Shown piece after piece: positions 50,066 through 59,775 of a stretch of DNA of 64,000 nucleotides. The stretch is from Chroococcidiopsis thermalis PCC 7203 (GTDB lineage: Bacteria > Cyanobacteriota > Cyanobacteriia > Cyanobacteriales > Chroococcidiopsidaceae), in NCBI RefSeq assembly GCF_000317125.1, contig NC_019695.1, positions 1,724,336 through 1,788,335 of the forward strand, given 5' to 3'. Made by a program: the position numbers and the translations under genes. Numbering within the stretch: position 1 is the stretch's first letter; the number at the start of each line of letters is the position of its first letter. The notes beneath the pieces were generated by a model, which was given only the letters and a program-made list of their open reading frames with translations, ran no database searches and was not told the origin of the DNA.

Positions 50066-51595
50066 GTGGAAACAGATGTCATTGTCATCGGTAGCGGTAT
50101 TGGTGGTTTGAGCTGTGCGGCAATTTTGGCACGGTATGGATTTGATGTTGTTGTCTGCGAAAGCTACTCAACTCCTGGGGGTGCGGCGCACGGTTTTGAA
50201 CGCAACGGTTTTAAATTTGATTCTGGACCTTCCCTCTACTCCGGTTTATCTTACAGCCCTTCACCCAATCCACTGCGACAAGTTTTAGATGCAATTGGCG
50301 AAGATCTACCTTGTGTCAATTACGATACTTGGGGTTGCTGTTTGCCCGAAGGTGATTTCGATACGACGGTAGGTGCAGACCAATTTTGTGATGTGTTGGC
50401 AAGGTTGCGAGGAGATAAGGCTGTAGCCGAGTGGCGCGAACTTCAACGAGTCATAGAACCTTTAGCCAAAGCTGCTACGGCAATTCCTCCCACGGCTTTA
50501 CGTTTCGATTTAGGTGCAGTCATTTCTTTAGGGCAATATCTGCCTGCGATGCTACCTCATGTTGGTAGTACTTTTAAACTGACGGGGGCATTCAGTCAGA
50601 TTATGGATGGTGTCGTCACCGATCCGTTTGTGCGTAACTGGTTGGATCTGTTGTGTTTTCTCCTCTCTGGGCTACCAGCAAGCGGCACGAGTGCGGCAGA
50701 AATGGCATTTATGTTTGCCGACTGGTACAAACCTGGAGTGATGTTAGATTACCCTCTAGGTGGTAGTGGGGCATTAGTTGATGCCTTAGTACGGGGATTA
50801 GAAAAACATGGGGGTAAATTGATGCTAAATGCCCATGTTGAGGAAATTTTAGTAGCGGGACGCGCTCAAGGTGTTCGATTGCGTGGTAGTGAAGAATTAC
50901 ACGCAAGACGAGCCGTCGTCTCGAATGCTTCTATCTGGGACACGCTGAAATTACTTCCGCAAGATTCCATACCAAAATCTTTGCAAGCAAGACAGGCAAC
51001 TCCAGAGTGTGACAGTTTCATGCACCTACATTTGGGAATTGATGCCACACATATTCGGGCAGATTTGGCATGTCACTATATTGTGGTAAACGATTGGGAA
51101 AGGGGAGTCACAGCACCGCAAAATGTCGTATTGGTATCGATTCCATCAGTTTTAGATCCGTCCCTAGCACCACCAGGAAAGCACGTTATTCATGCTTATA
51201 CTCCTGGTAGCGAACCTTACAGTATATGGCAGGGAATGGATCGCAAAAGTGAAGAGTATGCCCGTCAAAAACAAGCACGGGCAGAAGTCATGTGGCAAGC
51301 TTTGAGACGGATTATTCCTGATATCGACAACCGCTGTGAAGTAACTTTGGTAGGTACGCCCCTAACTCACGCTCGTTACTTACGCCGTCATCGAGGTTCC
51401 TACGGTCCCGCCATTGCTGCGGGGCAAGGTTTGTTTCCTGGCGCAACTACACCGATTCCAGGGTTGTTGTGTTGTGGTGATTCTACCTTCCCTGGTATCG
51501 GTTTACCCGCCGTCGCCGCCAGTGGTGCGATCGCGGCAAATACCCTTGCCCCATTATCTCAGCATTTGCAGTTATTGCGGAAATTAAGGGAGTAG
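50066..51595 (+). CDS. FAD-dependent oxidoreductase of the carotenoid isomerase/desaturase family
   Basis: A 509-residue flavoprotein starting at a GTG. The N-terminal Rossmann loop VIVIGSGIGGLSCAAILARYG is followed by VVVCESYSTPGGAAHGFERN and the GFKFDSGPSLYSGLS stretch typical of CrtI/CrtH/retinol-saturase proteins. The C-terminal signature GLLCCGDSTFPGIGLPAVAA is the second FAD segment of that family. It may isomerise, desaturate or saturate a polyene; no carotenoid gene is adjacent to settle it, although a type 2 IPP isomerase lies 1.6 kb downstream. Confidence 0.88.
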   Translation: METDVIVIGSGIGGLSCAAILARYGFDVVVCESYSTPGGAAHGFERNGFKFDSGPSLYSGLSYSPSPNPLRQVLDAIGEDLPCVNYDTWGCCLPEGDFDTTVGADQFCDVLARLRGDKAVAEWRELQRVIEPLAKAATAIPPTALRFDLGAVISLGQYLPAMLPHVGSTFKLTGAFSQIMDGVVTDPFVRNWLDLLCFLLSGLPASGTSAAEMAFMFADWYKPGVMLDYPLGGSGALVDALVRGLEKHGGKLMLNAHVEEILVAGRAQGVRLRGSEELHARRAVVSNASIWDTLKLLPQDSIPKSLQARQATPECDSFMHLHLGIDATHIRADLACHYIVVNDWERGVTAPQNVVLVSIPSVLDPSLAPPGKHVIHAYTPGSEPYSIWQGMDRKSEEYARQKQARAEVMWQALRRIIPDIDNRCEVTLVGTPLTHARYLRRHRGSYGPAIAAGQGLFPGATTPIPGLLCCGDSTFPGIGLPAVAASGAIAANTLAPLSQHLQLLRKLRE

Positions 51596-51614
51596 GGAGT
51601 AGGGAGTAGGGAGA
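51590..51614. repeat. GTAGGGA tandem repeat
   Basis: Three copies of AGTAGGG follow the flavoprotein stop. It is the short G-rich tandem type. Confidence 0.6.
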
Positions 51615-51778
51615 ATTACTTTTGACTTTTAGCTTTTGACTTTTAGCTTCTCCCGAGTCGTGTTTTTACTTATACCAATTTCATATAAAAATTACATGTT
51701 GCTGCGCGTAATTACAGTAAACAGTTGGGGTGGCTGCGGGCAAACTAAATGCAACTAAGCTAGCAGCTGCCAAACTTG

Positions 51779-53107
51779 ATGAAAATCTGGGGTTCGAGTA
51801 CCTCCATCCGCAATCGCTTCGCCTTTGGTATGGGAGCTATGCTGCTGCCGTTGATTTTGCTTGGTTGTGGGACTTTTATCTCGGTAGAAGGAGCGTTGAG
51901 TAAATTTGAAAAAAATGAAAACGCAACTTTAGAGGAATTGTTTCCCGTTACCGAGTTAGAATCACTGATTGTCATGGCATCAACTTCTGCTGATGATTAT
52001 CTCAGCTACGGTACGCCAGATGCTCGCGATCGCTTTCTGCGGATAAGTGGTGAAATAGATAAAGCTTTTGTGACAATTCTGAATACCTCAAACGATACGC
52101 CAGAAAAAACAGCTTTGTTGTTCGTAGCTCAAAAAGCATGGCAACAAGCTAAAATCAGCAGCCAGGCGATTTTTACGAATTCCCATCTAGCTAGAACTAA
52201 GTTTACTGCCCAAGAAAAGAAGCGTTTGGACGTACAGCTCGAACAGGCTACAGAAGCTCTAGATCGATTGCAAGAACTCCTGACTCATTTGCAAATATCT
52301 GATAACGTCGCTCAAGCGCGAAACACCAAACTTTGGGTAAAGGCGATTGTAGTTGTTGTGTTTGGCTTGGGATTGGGAGTAGCGGCGATCGCGAGTTTAA
52401 CTTTAGCTCGTTCTGTATTAATCCCATTGCAGATTTTAGCAGAGGGAGTCAAACACCTAGCTGAGGAAGATCTTTCTTACCGGATTGTCCTAACGAATCA
52501 AGATGAATTGGGGCAACTGGCAACGATGTTTAATCAAATGGCAGAAAAACTCGAACAGAGTCAGACAGCTTTGCGAAATTTAGCGACTTTGGATGGATTA
52601 ACCGGAGTTTTTAACCGTCGCGAGTTCAACCAAAAACTCAAAACAGAGATCGAGCGATCGCATCGCTACATGCATCCTTGCTCTTTAATTATGTTAGATA
52701 TCGACTATTTCAAAAAGCTGAACGATACCCACGGACACCAGGGGGGAGACAAAGCACTCAAAGTCGTTGCTGAGATCGTCAAACGCGAAATTCGCCCCGT
52801 GGACGTAGTGGCGCGTTATGGCGGCGAAGAGTTTGCCGTGATTCTACCAGAAACGCTCAACGATAGTGCGGCGATTGTCGCAGAACGATTGCGTCATGCT
52901 GTGGCTGTTGAAGCGATCGCTATTTCCTCCGAACTCTCGATTCATGTCACTGTCAGCGTCGGTCATGCAACTTTTCCAATAGATGCAATTTTAGAGGAAA
53001 AATTACTCGGTGCTGCTGACAAAGCCTTATATGCTGCTAAACATTCCGGTCGTAACCGAGTCGTGAGTTACAATAGCTTGCAGCAAACGGTAGAACAAGC
53101 CGGATGA
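51779..53107 (+). CDS. Diguanylate cyclase with HAMP and periplasmic sensor
   Basis: About 442 residues from the ATG at 51779. Order: a membrane segment (FGMGAMLLPLILLGCGTFIS), a periplasmic helical sensor domain (about 40-185), a second membrane segment (KAIVVVVFGLGLGVAAIASL), a HAMP domain (RSVLIPLQILAEGV ... MFNQMAEKLEQ) and a GGDEF domain with GGEEF at residues 348-352. An I-site RxxD (RPVD) lies five residues before it, so product inhibition is expected. It makes c-di-GMP, which in cyanobacteria tunes motility and aggregation. No EAL domain is present. Confidence 0.93.
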   Translation: MKIWGSSTSIRNRFAFGMGAMLLPLILLGCGTFISVEGALSKFEKNENATLEELFPVTELESLIVMASTSADDYLSYGTPDARDRFLRISGEIDKAFVTILNTSNDTPEKTALLFVAQKAWQQAKISSQAIFTNSHLARTKFTAQEKKRLDVQLEQATEALDRLQELLTHLQISDNVAQARNTKLWVKAIVVVVFGLGLGVAAIASLTLARSVLIPLQILAEGVKHLAEEDLSYRIVLTNQDELGQLATMFNQMAEKLEQSQTALRNLATLDGLTGVFNRREFNQKLKTEIERSHRYMHPCSLIMLDIDYFKKLNDTHGHQGGDKALKVVAEIVKREIRPVDVVARYGGEEFAVILPETLNDSAAIVAERLRHAVAVEAIAISSELSIHVTVSVGHATFPIDAILEEKLLGAADKALYAAKHSGRNRVVSYNSLQQTVEQAG

Positions 53108-53165
53108 AAACTTACCTGCATCTTCTACCCAAGACTGAGAAAATGGTAGTAAATGATGCTTCGAT

Positions 53166-54227
53166 TTGAATCCACCTGTGAACCTTCCTACCAATTTGCC
53201 AGCAGCTACCGAATCTCGTAAAGCAGATCACCTGCGAATTTGCATCGAACAAGATGTCCAGTGCCAGTCTGTGACAAATGGATTGGAACGCTATCGCTTT
53301 ACTCATACCTGTTTACCCGAACTAAATCGCGGTGACATTGACTTAACCACTACCTTTCTAGGTAAGAAGCTAGGCGCACCCCTACTCATTTCTTCCATGA
53401 CTGGGGGTACAGAGCAAGCAGGCATCATCAATCGACGCTTAGCTGAGGTTGCCCAACACTATAAAATCGCGATGGGTGTAGGTTCTCAACGGGTAGCAGT
53501 GGAAAAACCGCAAGTTGCCGATACATTCGCCGTGCGATCGCTCGCTCCCGATATTCCCTTATTCGCTAACTTGGGTGCGGTGCAACTCAACTACGAATAT
53601 GGCTTAGAACAATGCTTGCGGGTAGTAGACATCCTCGAAGCCGATGCCTTGATTTTGCATCTCAATCCCCTACAAGAGTGCATTCAACCCAGAGGTGATG
53701 TCAACTTCTGCGGTTTACTTGACAAAATCGAAAACCTGTGCGTGAAGCTACCCGTTCCGGCGATCGCGAAAGAAGTCGGTAATGGAATTTCAGGGGAGAT
53801 GGCGCAAAAACTTATCAATGCTGGAATTGCAGCGATTGACGTAGCGGGTGCAGGTGGTACGTCCTGGGCAAAAGTAGAAAGCGAACGGGCAGAAACAGCC
53901 ATGCAACGCCGCCTCGGACTCACCTTTGCTGACTGGGGTATTCCCACGGCAGAATGCATTATCAACGTGCGGCAGGCTGCCCCCAATATTCCTCTGATTG
54001 CCTCTGGCGGGTTGAGACACGGCTTAGAAGTTGCCAAAGCGATCGCCCTGGGAGCAGATCTTGCAGGTCTTGCCATGCCGTTTTTACGAGCAGCTGCCGA
54101 ATCAGAATCGACCCTACACGCTCTTGCAGAAGTCCTAATTGCCGAAATTACCACCGTCCTCTTTTGTACTGGTAACGCTAACTTACAACAGCTCAAACAA
54201 TCTCAAACTTTGCAGCGCGTAGCATAA
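53166..54227 (+). CDS. fni: Type 2 isopentenyl-diphosphate delta-isomerase
   Basis: A 353-residue FMN-dependent TIM-barrel enzyme interconverting IPP and DMAPP. Landmarks: [17 protein letters not shown] at the start, [50 protein letters not shown] and [14 protein letters not shown], plus [20 protein letters not shown] (phosphate-binding glycine region). The start is taken as the TTG at 53166; the GTG at 53178 is an alternative. Cyanobacteria use the MEP pathway and often carry this isomerase. The gene is solitary. Confidence 0.95.
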   Translation: MNPPVNLPTNLPAATESRKADHLRICIEQDVQCQSVTNGLERYRFTHTCLPELNRGDIDLTTTFLGKKLGAPLLISSMTGGTEQAGIINRRLAEVAQHYKIAMGVGSQRVAVEKPQVADTFAVRSLAPDIPLFANLGAVQLNYEYGLEQCLRVVDILEADALILHLNPLQECIQPRGDVNFCGLLDKIENLCVKLPVPAIAKEVGNGISGEMAQKLINAGIAAIDVAGAGGTSWAKVESERAETAMQRRLGLTFADWGIPTAECIINVRQAAPNIPLIASGGLRHGLEVAKAIALGADLAGLAMPFLRAAAESESTLHALAEVLIAEITTVLFCTGNANLQQLKQSQTLQRVA

Positions 54228-54320
54228 ATGATAGTTGTGGGAAAAATTAAATCAGTTGTCAGTTATTAAGTGACTAGTGGAACCAGTGGCTGGTGGCTAG
54301 AATGCTCCCTCTGCTCCTCT

Positions 54321-54402
54321 ACTTCCTTGTCCCCCTTGTCTCCCTTGTCCCCCTTGTCTCCCCTGTCTCCCTTGTTCCCTTCCCTACTCCCTACTCCCTA
54401 GT
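54321..54402. repeat. CCCCTTGTC minisatellite upstream of sppA
   Basis: Five to seven 9-base units (CCCCCTTGT, TCTCCCTTG and variants) are followed by CCCTACTCCCTACTCCC. They sit just ahead of the sppA start at 54406. Confidence 0.9.
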
Positions 54403-54405
54403 TAA

Positions 54406-56253
54406 ATGCGTAACTTCCTCAAACAAACTTTTGCTAGTGCCATTGGAACCTTGCTCGGACTGCTACTATTTTTTGGTCTGAGTATATCTGGAATGCTTGT
54501 CATATTGGTGGCATTGGCTGCTCAAGATAACGAACCGCAAGTTAAGGATAGATCGGTCTTAGTTTACGATCTATCTCTCAATATCACCGATGCCCCGCGT
54601 AACTCCAGTACCAGCGCTTTGATTCAAAATGCTCTTTCAGGAGAAAGTAACCGCACGATCGCCCTTCGCACGGTGCTAGATACCCTGGAAAAGGCAAGGC
54701 GCGACCCTAAAATTATTGGAATTTATCTCGATGGCAGCAATAGCGCCGAGGATGGCAGCAGTGGCTACGCCAAATTGAAAGAAGTGCGGGGAGCCTTGGA
54801 AAAATTCCGTGCTGCTGGCAAAAAAATTATTGCTTACAGCTCAAGTTGGGGAGAGAAAGAATATTATCTCAGTTCCGTGGCGGATACCATAGTGCTGAAC
54901 CCCCTTGGCGCAATGGAGATTAATGGTTTGGGTGCTTCAACTCCATTCTTAACGGGGGCATTAGAGAAATTTGGTGTTGGGGTGCAAGTGATTCGGGTAG
55001 GTAAGTTTAAAGCTGCCGTAGAACCATTAATTCGTCAAAATCTCAGTCCAGAAAATCGGCAACAGACACAGAAATTATTAAATGATGTGTGGGGAGAGTG
55101 GCGCACAGCAGTCGGTCAAAGCCGGAAAATTAGCCCTAACCAGTTACAAGCGATCGCAGACGGTCAAGGTTTCTTGCTGGCAGAAACAGCTCAAAAACAA
55201 GGATTAGTAGACAAAGTAGACTATTTCGATCGCGTTTTGGCGCAGTTAAAGCAGCTAACTGGTGAGGAAAAAGAAAATAAAACCTTCCGCCAAATTAGCT
55301 TGAGTGCATATGCTGGGGTTTCTGGTAAGGCTTTGGGCGTAGAACGGAACTCAGAGAATAAAGTGGCGATCGTCTACGCTGAAGGTGATATTGTGGACGG
55401 TCAAGGAGAGGCGGGACAAGTAGGAGGCGATCGCTTTGCCCGGATCTTCCGCCAATTGCGACAGAATCCCAATGTCAAAGCTGTTGTCTTACGGGTAAAT
55501 AGTCCTGGTGGAAGTGCCACAGCTTCAGAAATCATTCAACGCGAGATCCGCCTGACGCGGGAATCCAAAAAACCAGTCGTTGTCTCTATGGGCGATGTTG
55601 CAGCTTCCGGCGGTTACTGGATTGTCACCGATGCCAATCGGATTTTTGCCGAACCCAACACAATTACAGGTTCTATCGGCGTATTTGGACTGCTGCCAAA
55701 TTTCCAAAAGTTGGCAAATAACAATGGTATTACCTGGGATGTGGTGAAAACTGGAAAATATGCCGACAGTCAAACTGTTTCTCGCCCTAAATCTCCCGCA
55801 GAATTAGCAGTCTATCAACGCGCGGTCGATCGCATCTACAGTACATTCTTATCAAAAGTTGTTGAGGGACGGGATTTACCGCAACAGAAAGTCGAGGAAA
55901 TTGCCCAAGGTCGAGTTTGGTCGGGTGTCAGTGCCAAACAAATTGGGTTAGTCGATGAAATTGGTGGGTTAGACGCAGCAATTGACTACGCCACGAAGCA
56001 AGCCAAGTTAGGCGATGACTGGGAAGTAGCAGAATATCCCGAAAGTCGTTCTTTAGAAGAACGCTTATTTGGGCAAGTCTCTGATGGAGTCAGAACCGCC
56101 TTGGGTAACAATACTGCTGCAAACCAACTCGCACTACCAGCCCCAATCGCATCTGAAGTTGCTAAAATGCGCGACGAGCTAGCAATTCTGCAAGTCATGA
56201 ACGATCCTTTAGGAGTTTATGCCCGTTTGCCATTCAATCTGACGATTGAATGA
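54406..56253 (+). CDS. sppA: Signal peptide peptidase SppA, 67K type
   Basis: A 615-residue membrane-bound serine protease with two ClpP-like halves. The N-terminal hydrophobic segment (ASAIGTLLGLLLFFGLSISG) anchors it. The Lys/Ser dyad is visible: Lys202 in VGKFKAAVEP of the first half and Ser401 in VAASGGYWIV of the second half. It digests cleaved signal peptides in the membrane; in Synechocystis SppA1 acts in light acclimation. The C-terminal 100 residues (SLEERLFGQVSDGVRTALG) are an extension of the usual kind. The start follows a 9-mer repeat array with no clear Shine-Dalgarno sequence. Confidence 0.95.
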   Translation: MRNFLKQTFASAIGTLLGLLLFFGLSISGMLVILVALAAQDNEPQVKDRSVLVYDLSLNITDAPRNSSTSALIQNALSGESNRTIALRTVLDTLEKARRDPKIIGIYLDGSNSAEDGSSGYAKLKEVRGALEKFRAAGKKIIAYSSSWGEKEYYLSSVADTIVLNPLGAMEINGLGASTPFLTGALEKFGVGVQVIRVGKFKAAVEPLIRQNLSPENRQQTQKLLNDVWGEWRTAVGQSRKISPNQLQAIADGQGFLLAETAQKQGLVDKVDYFDRVLAQLKQLTGEEKENKTFRQISLSAYAGVSGKALGVERNSENKVAIVYAEGDIVDGQGEAGQVGGDRFARIFRQLRQNPNVKAVVLRVNSPGGSATASEIIQREIRLTRESKKPVVVSMGDVAASGGYWIVTDANRIFAEPNTITGSIGVFGLLPNFQKLANNNGITWDVVKTGKYADSQTVSRPKSPAELAVYQRAVDRIYSTFLSKVVEGRDLPQQKVEEIAQGRVWSGVSAKQIGLVDEIGGLDAAIDYATKQAKLGDDWEVAEYPESRSLEERLFGQVSDGVRTALGNNTAANQLALPAPIASEVAKMRDELAILQVMNDPLGVYARLPFNLTIE

Positions 56254-56284
56254 TTGGTCATTGGTCACTGCTCATTTGTATTTA

Positions 56285-56380
56285 TTCCCCCTTGTCCCCT
56301 TGTCCCCCTTGTCCCCCTTATCCCCCTTGTCCCCCTTGTCCCCCTTGTCCCCCTTGTCCCCCTTATCCCCCTTGTCCCGA
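56285..56380. repeat. CCCCCTTGT minisatellite (about 10 units)
   Basis: About ten CCCCCTTGTC / CCCCCTTATC units lie between sppA and the antiporter gene. It is the longest intergenic array after that at 48140. Confidence 0.95.
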
Positions 56381-56433
56381 CTCCCAACTCCCGAATTAAC
56401 GGCACAATGAGAAAAGTGACTTGAGGTTAAAGC

Positions 56434-57873
56434 ATGAATTTTGGTGGACTGATTTCCGCAGCACCAGTATTTGACGCGATCGCCTGGTTCGATCCGATTC
56501 GCATCGGTAGCACTTCTTTACTTGCCAGTGCTTCAACAGCAGACAATGCTCCCTTCATTTTTGCTGGCATCTTAGCTAGTCTGGTTGTCATTTACCTAGC
56601 CAGTACCATTGGCGGGGAAGTTTGCGCGCGGCTGAATTTACCACCAGTTTTAGGGCAACTTATCGGCGGCTTGGTGGTAGGAATCTCGGCTTTACATCTG
56701 TTGGTTTTTCCAGAAGGTGGCGGCGACAGTTCTAATTCCCTGTTAATGAGTTTTCTGGAGGCTACGGCAGGATTGAGTGTAGATGGAGTGACGACAACAT
56801 TTCAGATAGACAGCGAAGTGATCTCCGTTCTATCGGAAATTGGTGTGGTGATTTTACTATTTGAAATTGGGTTAGAGTCCAATTTACAAGAATTATTGCG
56901 CGTCGGGACTCAAGCTACAATCGTCGCGATCGTCGGGGTGGTGACACCATTTCTATTCGGTACTTTAGGCTTAATTACTTTATTTCACATCTCCACCGTA
57001 CCAGCTATTTTTGCAGGCGCGGCTTTGACGGCAACTAGCATCGGTATTACGGCTAAAGTTTTGGCAGAACTCAACTATCTCAACCGTTCGGAAGGACAAA
57101 TTATTATCGGTGCGGCGGTGCTGGATGATGTTTTGGGTATTATCGTCCTAGCAGTGGTTGCTAGTCTTGCTAAAACTGGAGAAGTCGAACTGACAAATAT
57201 TATTTATTTAATCCTCAGTTCGGTCGTGTTTTTAGTAGGAGCAATTTTAATTGGACGCTGGTTAAATCCCTACTTCGTTCAGTTAGTCGATGCACTCAAA
57301 ACTCGCGGTCAATTATTAATTCCAGCGCTCATTTTCGCTTTTGTCTTGTCCTACATTGCCACTGTCATCAAATTAGAGGCAATTTTAGGAGCTTTTACTG
57401 CTGGGTTAGTATTAGCAGAAACGCAAAAATGTCGCGAATTGAAAAATCAGGTCGTACCGATCGCAGATATTCTCGTACCGATTTTCTTTGTCGTTGTTAG
57501 TGCCAAAACAGACATCGGTGTTTTAAACCCAGCCGTCCCAGCAAATCGGGAAGGGCTGATTATGGCAAGCTTTCTGATTGTCGTGGCAATTTTGGGTAAA
57601 GTTGTCACTGGCTTCACCGTCTTCGGGCAAGAAAAAGTCAATCGTTTAGCGATCGGTGTGGGTATGATTCCTAGAGGTGAAGTAGGACTTGTTTTTGCTG
57701 GCATTGGTTCTGCTACTGGCGTGTTACCACCTGCCTTAGATGCAGCAATTATTGTCATGGTCATTGTCACCACATTTATCGCCCCACCACTATTACAAAT
57801 TGTGTTTCAGCGATCGCCAGAACAGAATTTACCGCAACCAGAAGCGATCGCATCATCACCAGAGTCTCGATAA
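56434..57873 (+). CDS. CPA2-family monovalent cation/proton antiporter
   Basis: A 479-residue inner-membrane antiporter. At least twelve hydrophobic segments; the first conserved block PVLGQLIGGLVVGISALHLL, then VILLFEIGLESNLQELL, the ion-binding AVLDDVLGIIVLAV (Asp-Asp pair), and IPRGEVGLVFAGIGS. It belongs to the KefB/NhaS3-like branch. There is no C-terminal RCK/TrkA-N domain, so it is not ligand-gated in the KefC manner. Exchange of Na+ or K+ for H+ is likely; the cation cannot be read. Confidence 0.93.
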   Translation: MNFGGLISAAPVFDAIAWFDPIRIGSTSLLASASTADNAPFIFAGILASLVVIYLASTIGGEVCARLNLPPVLGQLIGGLVVGISALHLLVFPEGGGDSSNSLLMSFLEATAGLSVDGVTTTFQIDSEVISVLSEIGVVILLFEIGLESNLQELLRVGTQATIVAIVGVVTPFLFGTLGLITLFHISTVPAIFAGAALTATSIGITAKVLAELNYLNRSEGQIIIGAAVLDDVLGIIVLAVVASLAKTGEVELTNIIYLILSSVVFLVGAILIGRWLNPYFVQLVDALKTRGQLLIPALIFAFVLSYIATVIKLEAILGAFTAGLVLAETQKCRELKNQVVPIADILVPIFFVVVSAKTDIGVLNPAVPANREGLIMASFLIVVAILGKVVTGFTVFGQEKVNRLAIGVGMIPRGEVGLVFAGIGSATGVLPPALDAAIIVMVIVTTFIAPPLLQIVFQRSPEQNLPQPEAIASSPESR

Positions 57874-57899
57874 AGAGACGTTACATCAACGTCTCTACA
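57873..57899. repeat. AGAGACGTT ... AACGTCTCTA palindrome between convergent genes
   Basis: AAGAGACGTTACATCAACGTCTCT is a copy with a shorter core of the palindrome also seen in chlD. It fills the 37-base gap between the antiporter stop and the rhomboid stop. Confidence 0.85.
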
Positions 57900-57910
57900 T
57901 TTCGTCTCAA

Positions 57911-58615
57911 TTAATCGCGTTTCAACAATCCAAACATTGGGGCGAGAATTGCCCCAAATACAAATCCTCCGGCGTGCGCCCAATAAGCGACACCGCCACT
58001 TTCCATCCCAATATTGCTAGGAACTTGTAAACTAGCGATACCATATAAAGCTTGTTGAACGAACCACAATCCTAAGAAAAAAATTGCTGGAATTTGCAAG
58101 GTAGTCACGAAGAATCCCAAAAATACTAAAGTCAATACCCTTGCTTGGGGATAACGCAAAATGTACGCACCCATCACGCCTGCGATCGCCCCACTTGCAC
58201 CCAATGAGGGAATAGTTGAATTTGGTGAGAAAAACCACTGAGATAACGCCGCTAAAACTCCACAAGTAAGATAAAAAATTAAAAATTTTACATGTCCCAA
58301 ACGGTCTTCTACATTATTCCCAAAAATCCAGAGAAACAGCATATTTCCGGCAATGTGTAAGAAGCCGCCATGCAAAAATTGAGATGAAATTAATGTCATC
58401 CATTCTGGTAATTGCTGCGGTGTTGGAATGGGACATCTACCCACTATATTTCCTGACAATTGGCAAGGCACGACGGCAGCTGAATAGAAAAATTCTTGTA
58501 ATTGTTGTTGGTTCAGGGTTAATTGGTAAAGAAAAATACCAATATTTGCACCGATTAATCCATAGGTAATATAAGGCGTAATTGATGTAGGAACATCGTC
58601 GCGCAAAGGGAACAC
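57911..58615 (-). CDS. Rhomboid-family intramembrane serine protease
   Basis: A 234-residue protein with six hydrophobic segments. The catalytic serine is Ser141 in PSLGASGAIAGVMGA, and the histidine is His214 in GVAYWAHAGGFVFG. HGGFLHIAGNMLFLWIFGN is the conserved helix-two stretch. Such proteases cleave substrates within the membrane plane. The roughly 40-residue loop between the first and second segments (QLSGNIVGRCPIPTP) is cysteine-bearing. The gene is solitary. GTGATTTT-like AT-rich sequence precedes it. Confidence 0.93.
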   Translation of the reverse strand: MFPLRDDVPTSITPYITYGLIGANIGIFLYQLTLNQQQLQEFFYSAAVVPCQLSGNIVGRCPIPTPQQLPEWMTLISSQFLHGGFLHIAGNMLFLWIFGNNVEDRLGHVKFLIFYLTCGVLAALSQWFFSPNSTIPSLGASGAIAGVMGAYILRYPQARVLTLVFLGFFVTTLQIPAIFFLGLWFVQQALYGIASLQVPSNIGMESGGVAYWAHAGGFVFGAILAPMFGLLKRD

Positions 58616-58850
58616 GGCATTTTTCCTTATCGTGAAACTGCTTGTAAAATTTTAGCTTAAGTATTTTTTACCACAACAGAGGAAGTCAAAAGTCAAAAGT
58701 CAGAAGTCAAAACTTTTCTCAGAACTCACTTCAAAAAAATTACTCCTAAAGGTGGAGCAAAAATTACACCAAACCACATGTAAGAGAGAGGAGAGTGCAT
58801 TTTCTTGCTGTATAGAATGATGCTAAATTAGCATGGATTTGGAAAAGATT

Positions 58851-59033
58851 ATGTCAGAAGAAGAAAAAAATACGTCATCAGCTTCCGGCGGCTATCAAAC
58901 CCCCGTTGAGGAAGACATTCGCAAAACTGGTAATGCGGCTCAAACAGATGCTAAGCCTTCTGCTGTACCAGAATCTGGCAGCAGCGATCAAATGGCTGAA
59001 GGTGGTGGCAATCAAGGCACTGAAAAGCGCTAG
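58851..59033 (+). CDS. Small acidic, disordered protein
   Basis: About 60 residues from the ATG at 58851 (58833 is an alternative). The composition is Glu, Ser, Gly, Gln and Pro rich with no hydrophobic core (YQTPVEEDIRKTGNAAQTDA, then DQMAEGGGNQGTEKR), so it should be intrinsically disordered. I recognise no family with known function. A weak start region makes this moderately supported. Confidence 0.5.
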   Translation: MSEEEKNTSSASGGYQTPVEEDIRKTGNAAQTDAKPSAVPESGSSDQMAEGGGNQGTEKR

Positions 59034-59051
59034 TATGTATCAGTTATCAGT

Positions 59052-59080
59052 GTAGAGACGTTACATGTAACGTCTCTACA
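59052..59080. repeat. Perfect copy of the GTAGAGACGTTACA palindrome
   Basis: The full 28-base palindrome (GTAGAGACGTTACA plus its inverse) is present, matching those in chlD (25835) and at 60080. Confidence 0.95.
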
Positions 59081-59205
59081 CAGTTGTCAGTTATCAGTTG
59101 TTGGTTATGACTTCTGACTCCTGAGTTTTAATTTTTAACTTTTGACGTTTGACTTTTAATTTTTGACTTCTCCCTTGTCTCCCCTGTTCTCTTGTTCCCT
59201 CAAAG

Positions 59206-59775
59206 ATGGATACTCTAGAAGGTATTAGTATCGGTATTGCTCTCAGTGCGGCTTGTGGCTTTCGGATTTTTATTCCACCGTTAGTCATGAGTATTGCAGC
59301 TGTTTTCGGTCATTTACCCCTGGCTTCAGGTTTTGCTTGGATGGGGACTTATCCGGCACTGATAGCTTTTGCTGTGGCGACGACGGTGGAAGTGGGGGCT
59401 TACTATATTCCCTTGGTAGACCACTTGCTAGATACTATTGCTACCCCAACCGCGATCGCAATTGGTACTGCTATCACCGCTGCTTTTCTACCCGATACCG
59501 ATCCTTTACTCAAATGGACTTTAGCCGCGATCGCAGGTGGTGGTACAGCTGGTACAATTCAAGGCTTAACGGGAATTGCTCGGATATCTTCTACTGCTTT
59601 GACAATTGGACTCGGTAATTCAGTCGTAGCGACAATTGAATCTTTCGGCGCGTTTGTTTTGTCAATCTTGGCGCTCGTATTACCTTTCTTAGCTGTTAGC
59701 TTAGCTGTGGTTTTAATTGTCGTTAGCTTGAGTAAAATAATTCAGATCTTGTATAGTAAAAAGCAGGTTGAATAG
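59206..59775 (+). CDS. DUF4126 domain membrane protein
   Basis: A 189-residue membrane protein with about five hydrophobic segments. The LEGISIGIALSAACGFRIFI start, DTIATPTAIAIGTAITAAFL and AIAGGGTAGTIQGLTGIARI match DUF4126. A conserved Gly-rich segment suggests tight helix packing. Function is unknown. A short CCCTTGTCTCCC array precedes the start. It is solitary between a small disordered protein gene and a repeat-rich gap. Confidence 0.85.
   Translation: MDTLEGISIGIALSAACGFRIFIPPLVMSIAAVFGHLPLASGFAWMGTYPALIAFAVATTVEVGAYYIPLVDHLLDTIATPTAIAIGTAITAAFLPDTDPLLKWTLAAIAGGGTAGTIQGLTGIARISSTALTIGLGNSVVATIESFGAFVLSILALVLPFLAVSLAVVLIVVSLSKIIQILYSKKQVE

Noticed and set aside
53684-54196. Minus-strand 170-residue ORF inside fni
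   Set aside because: It is the antisense shadow of a GC-rich coding sequence. The sense strand encodes a conserved enzyme.
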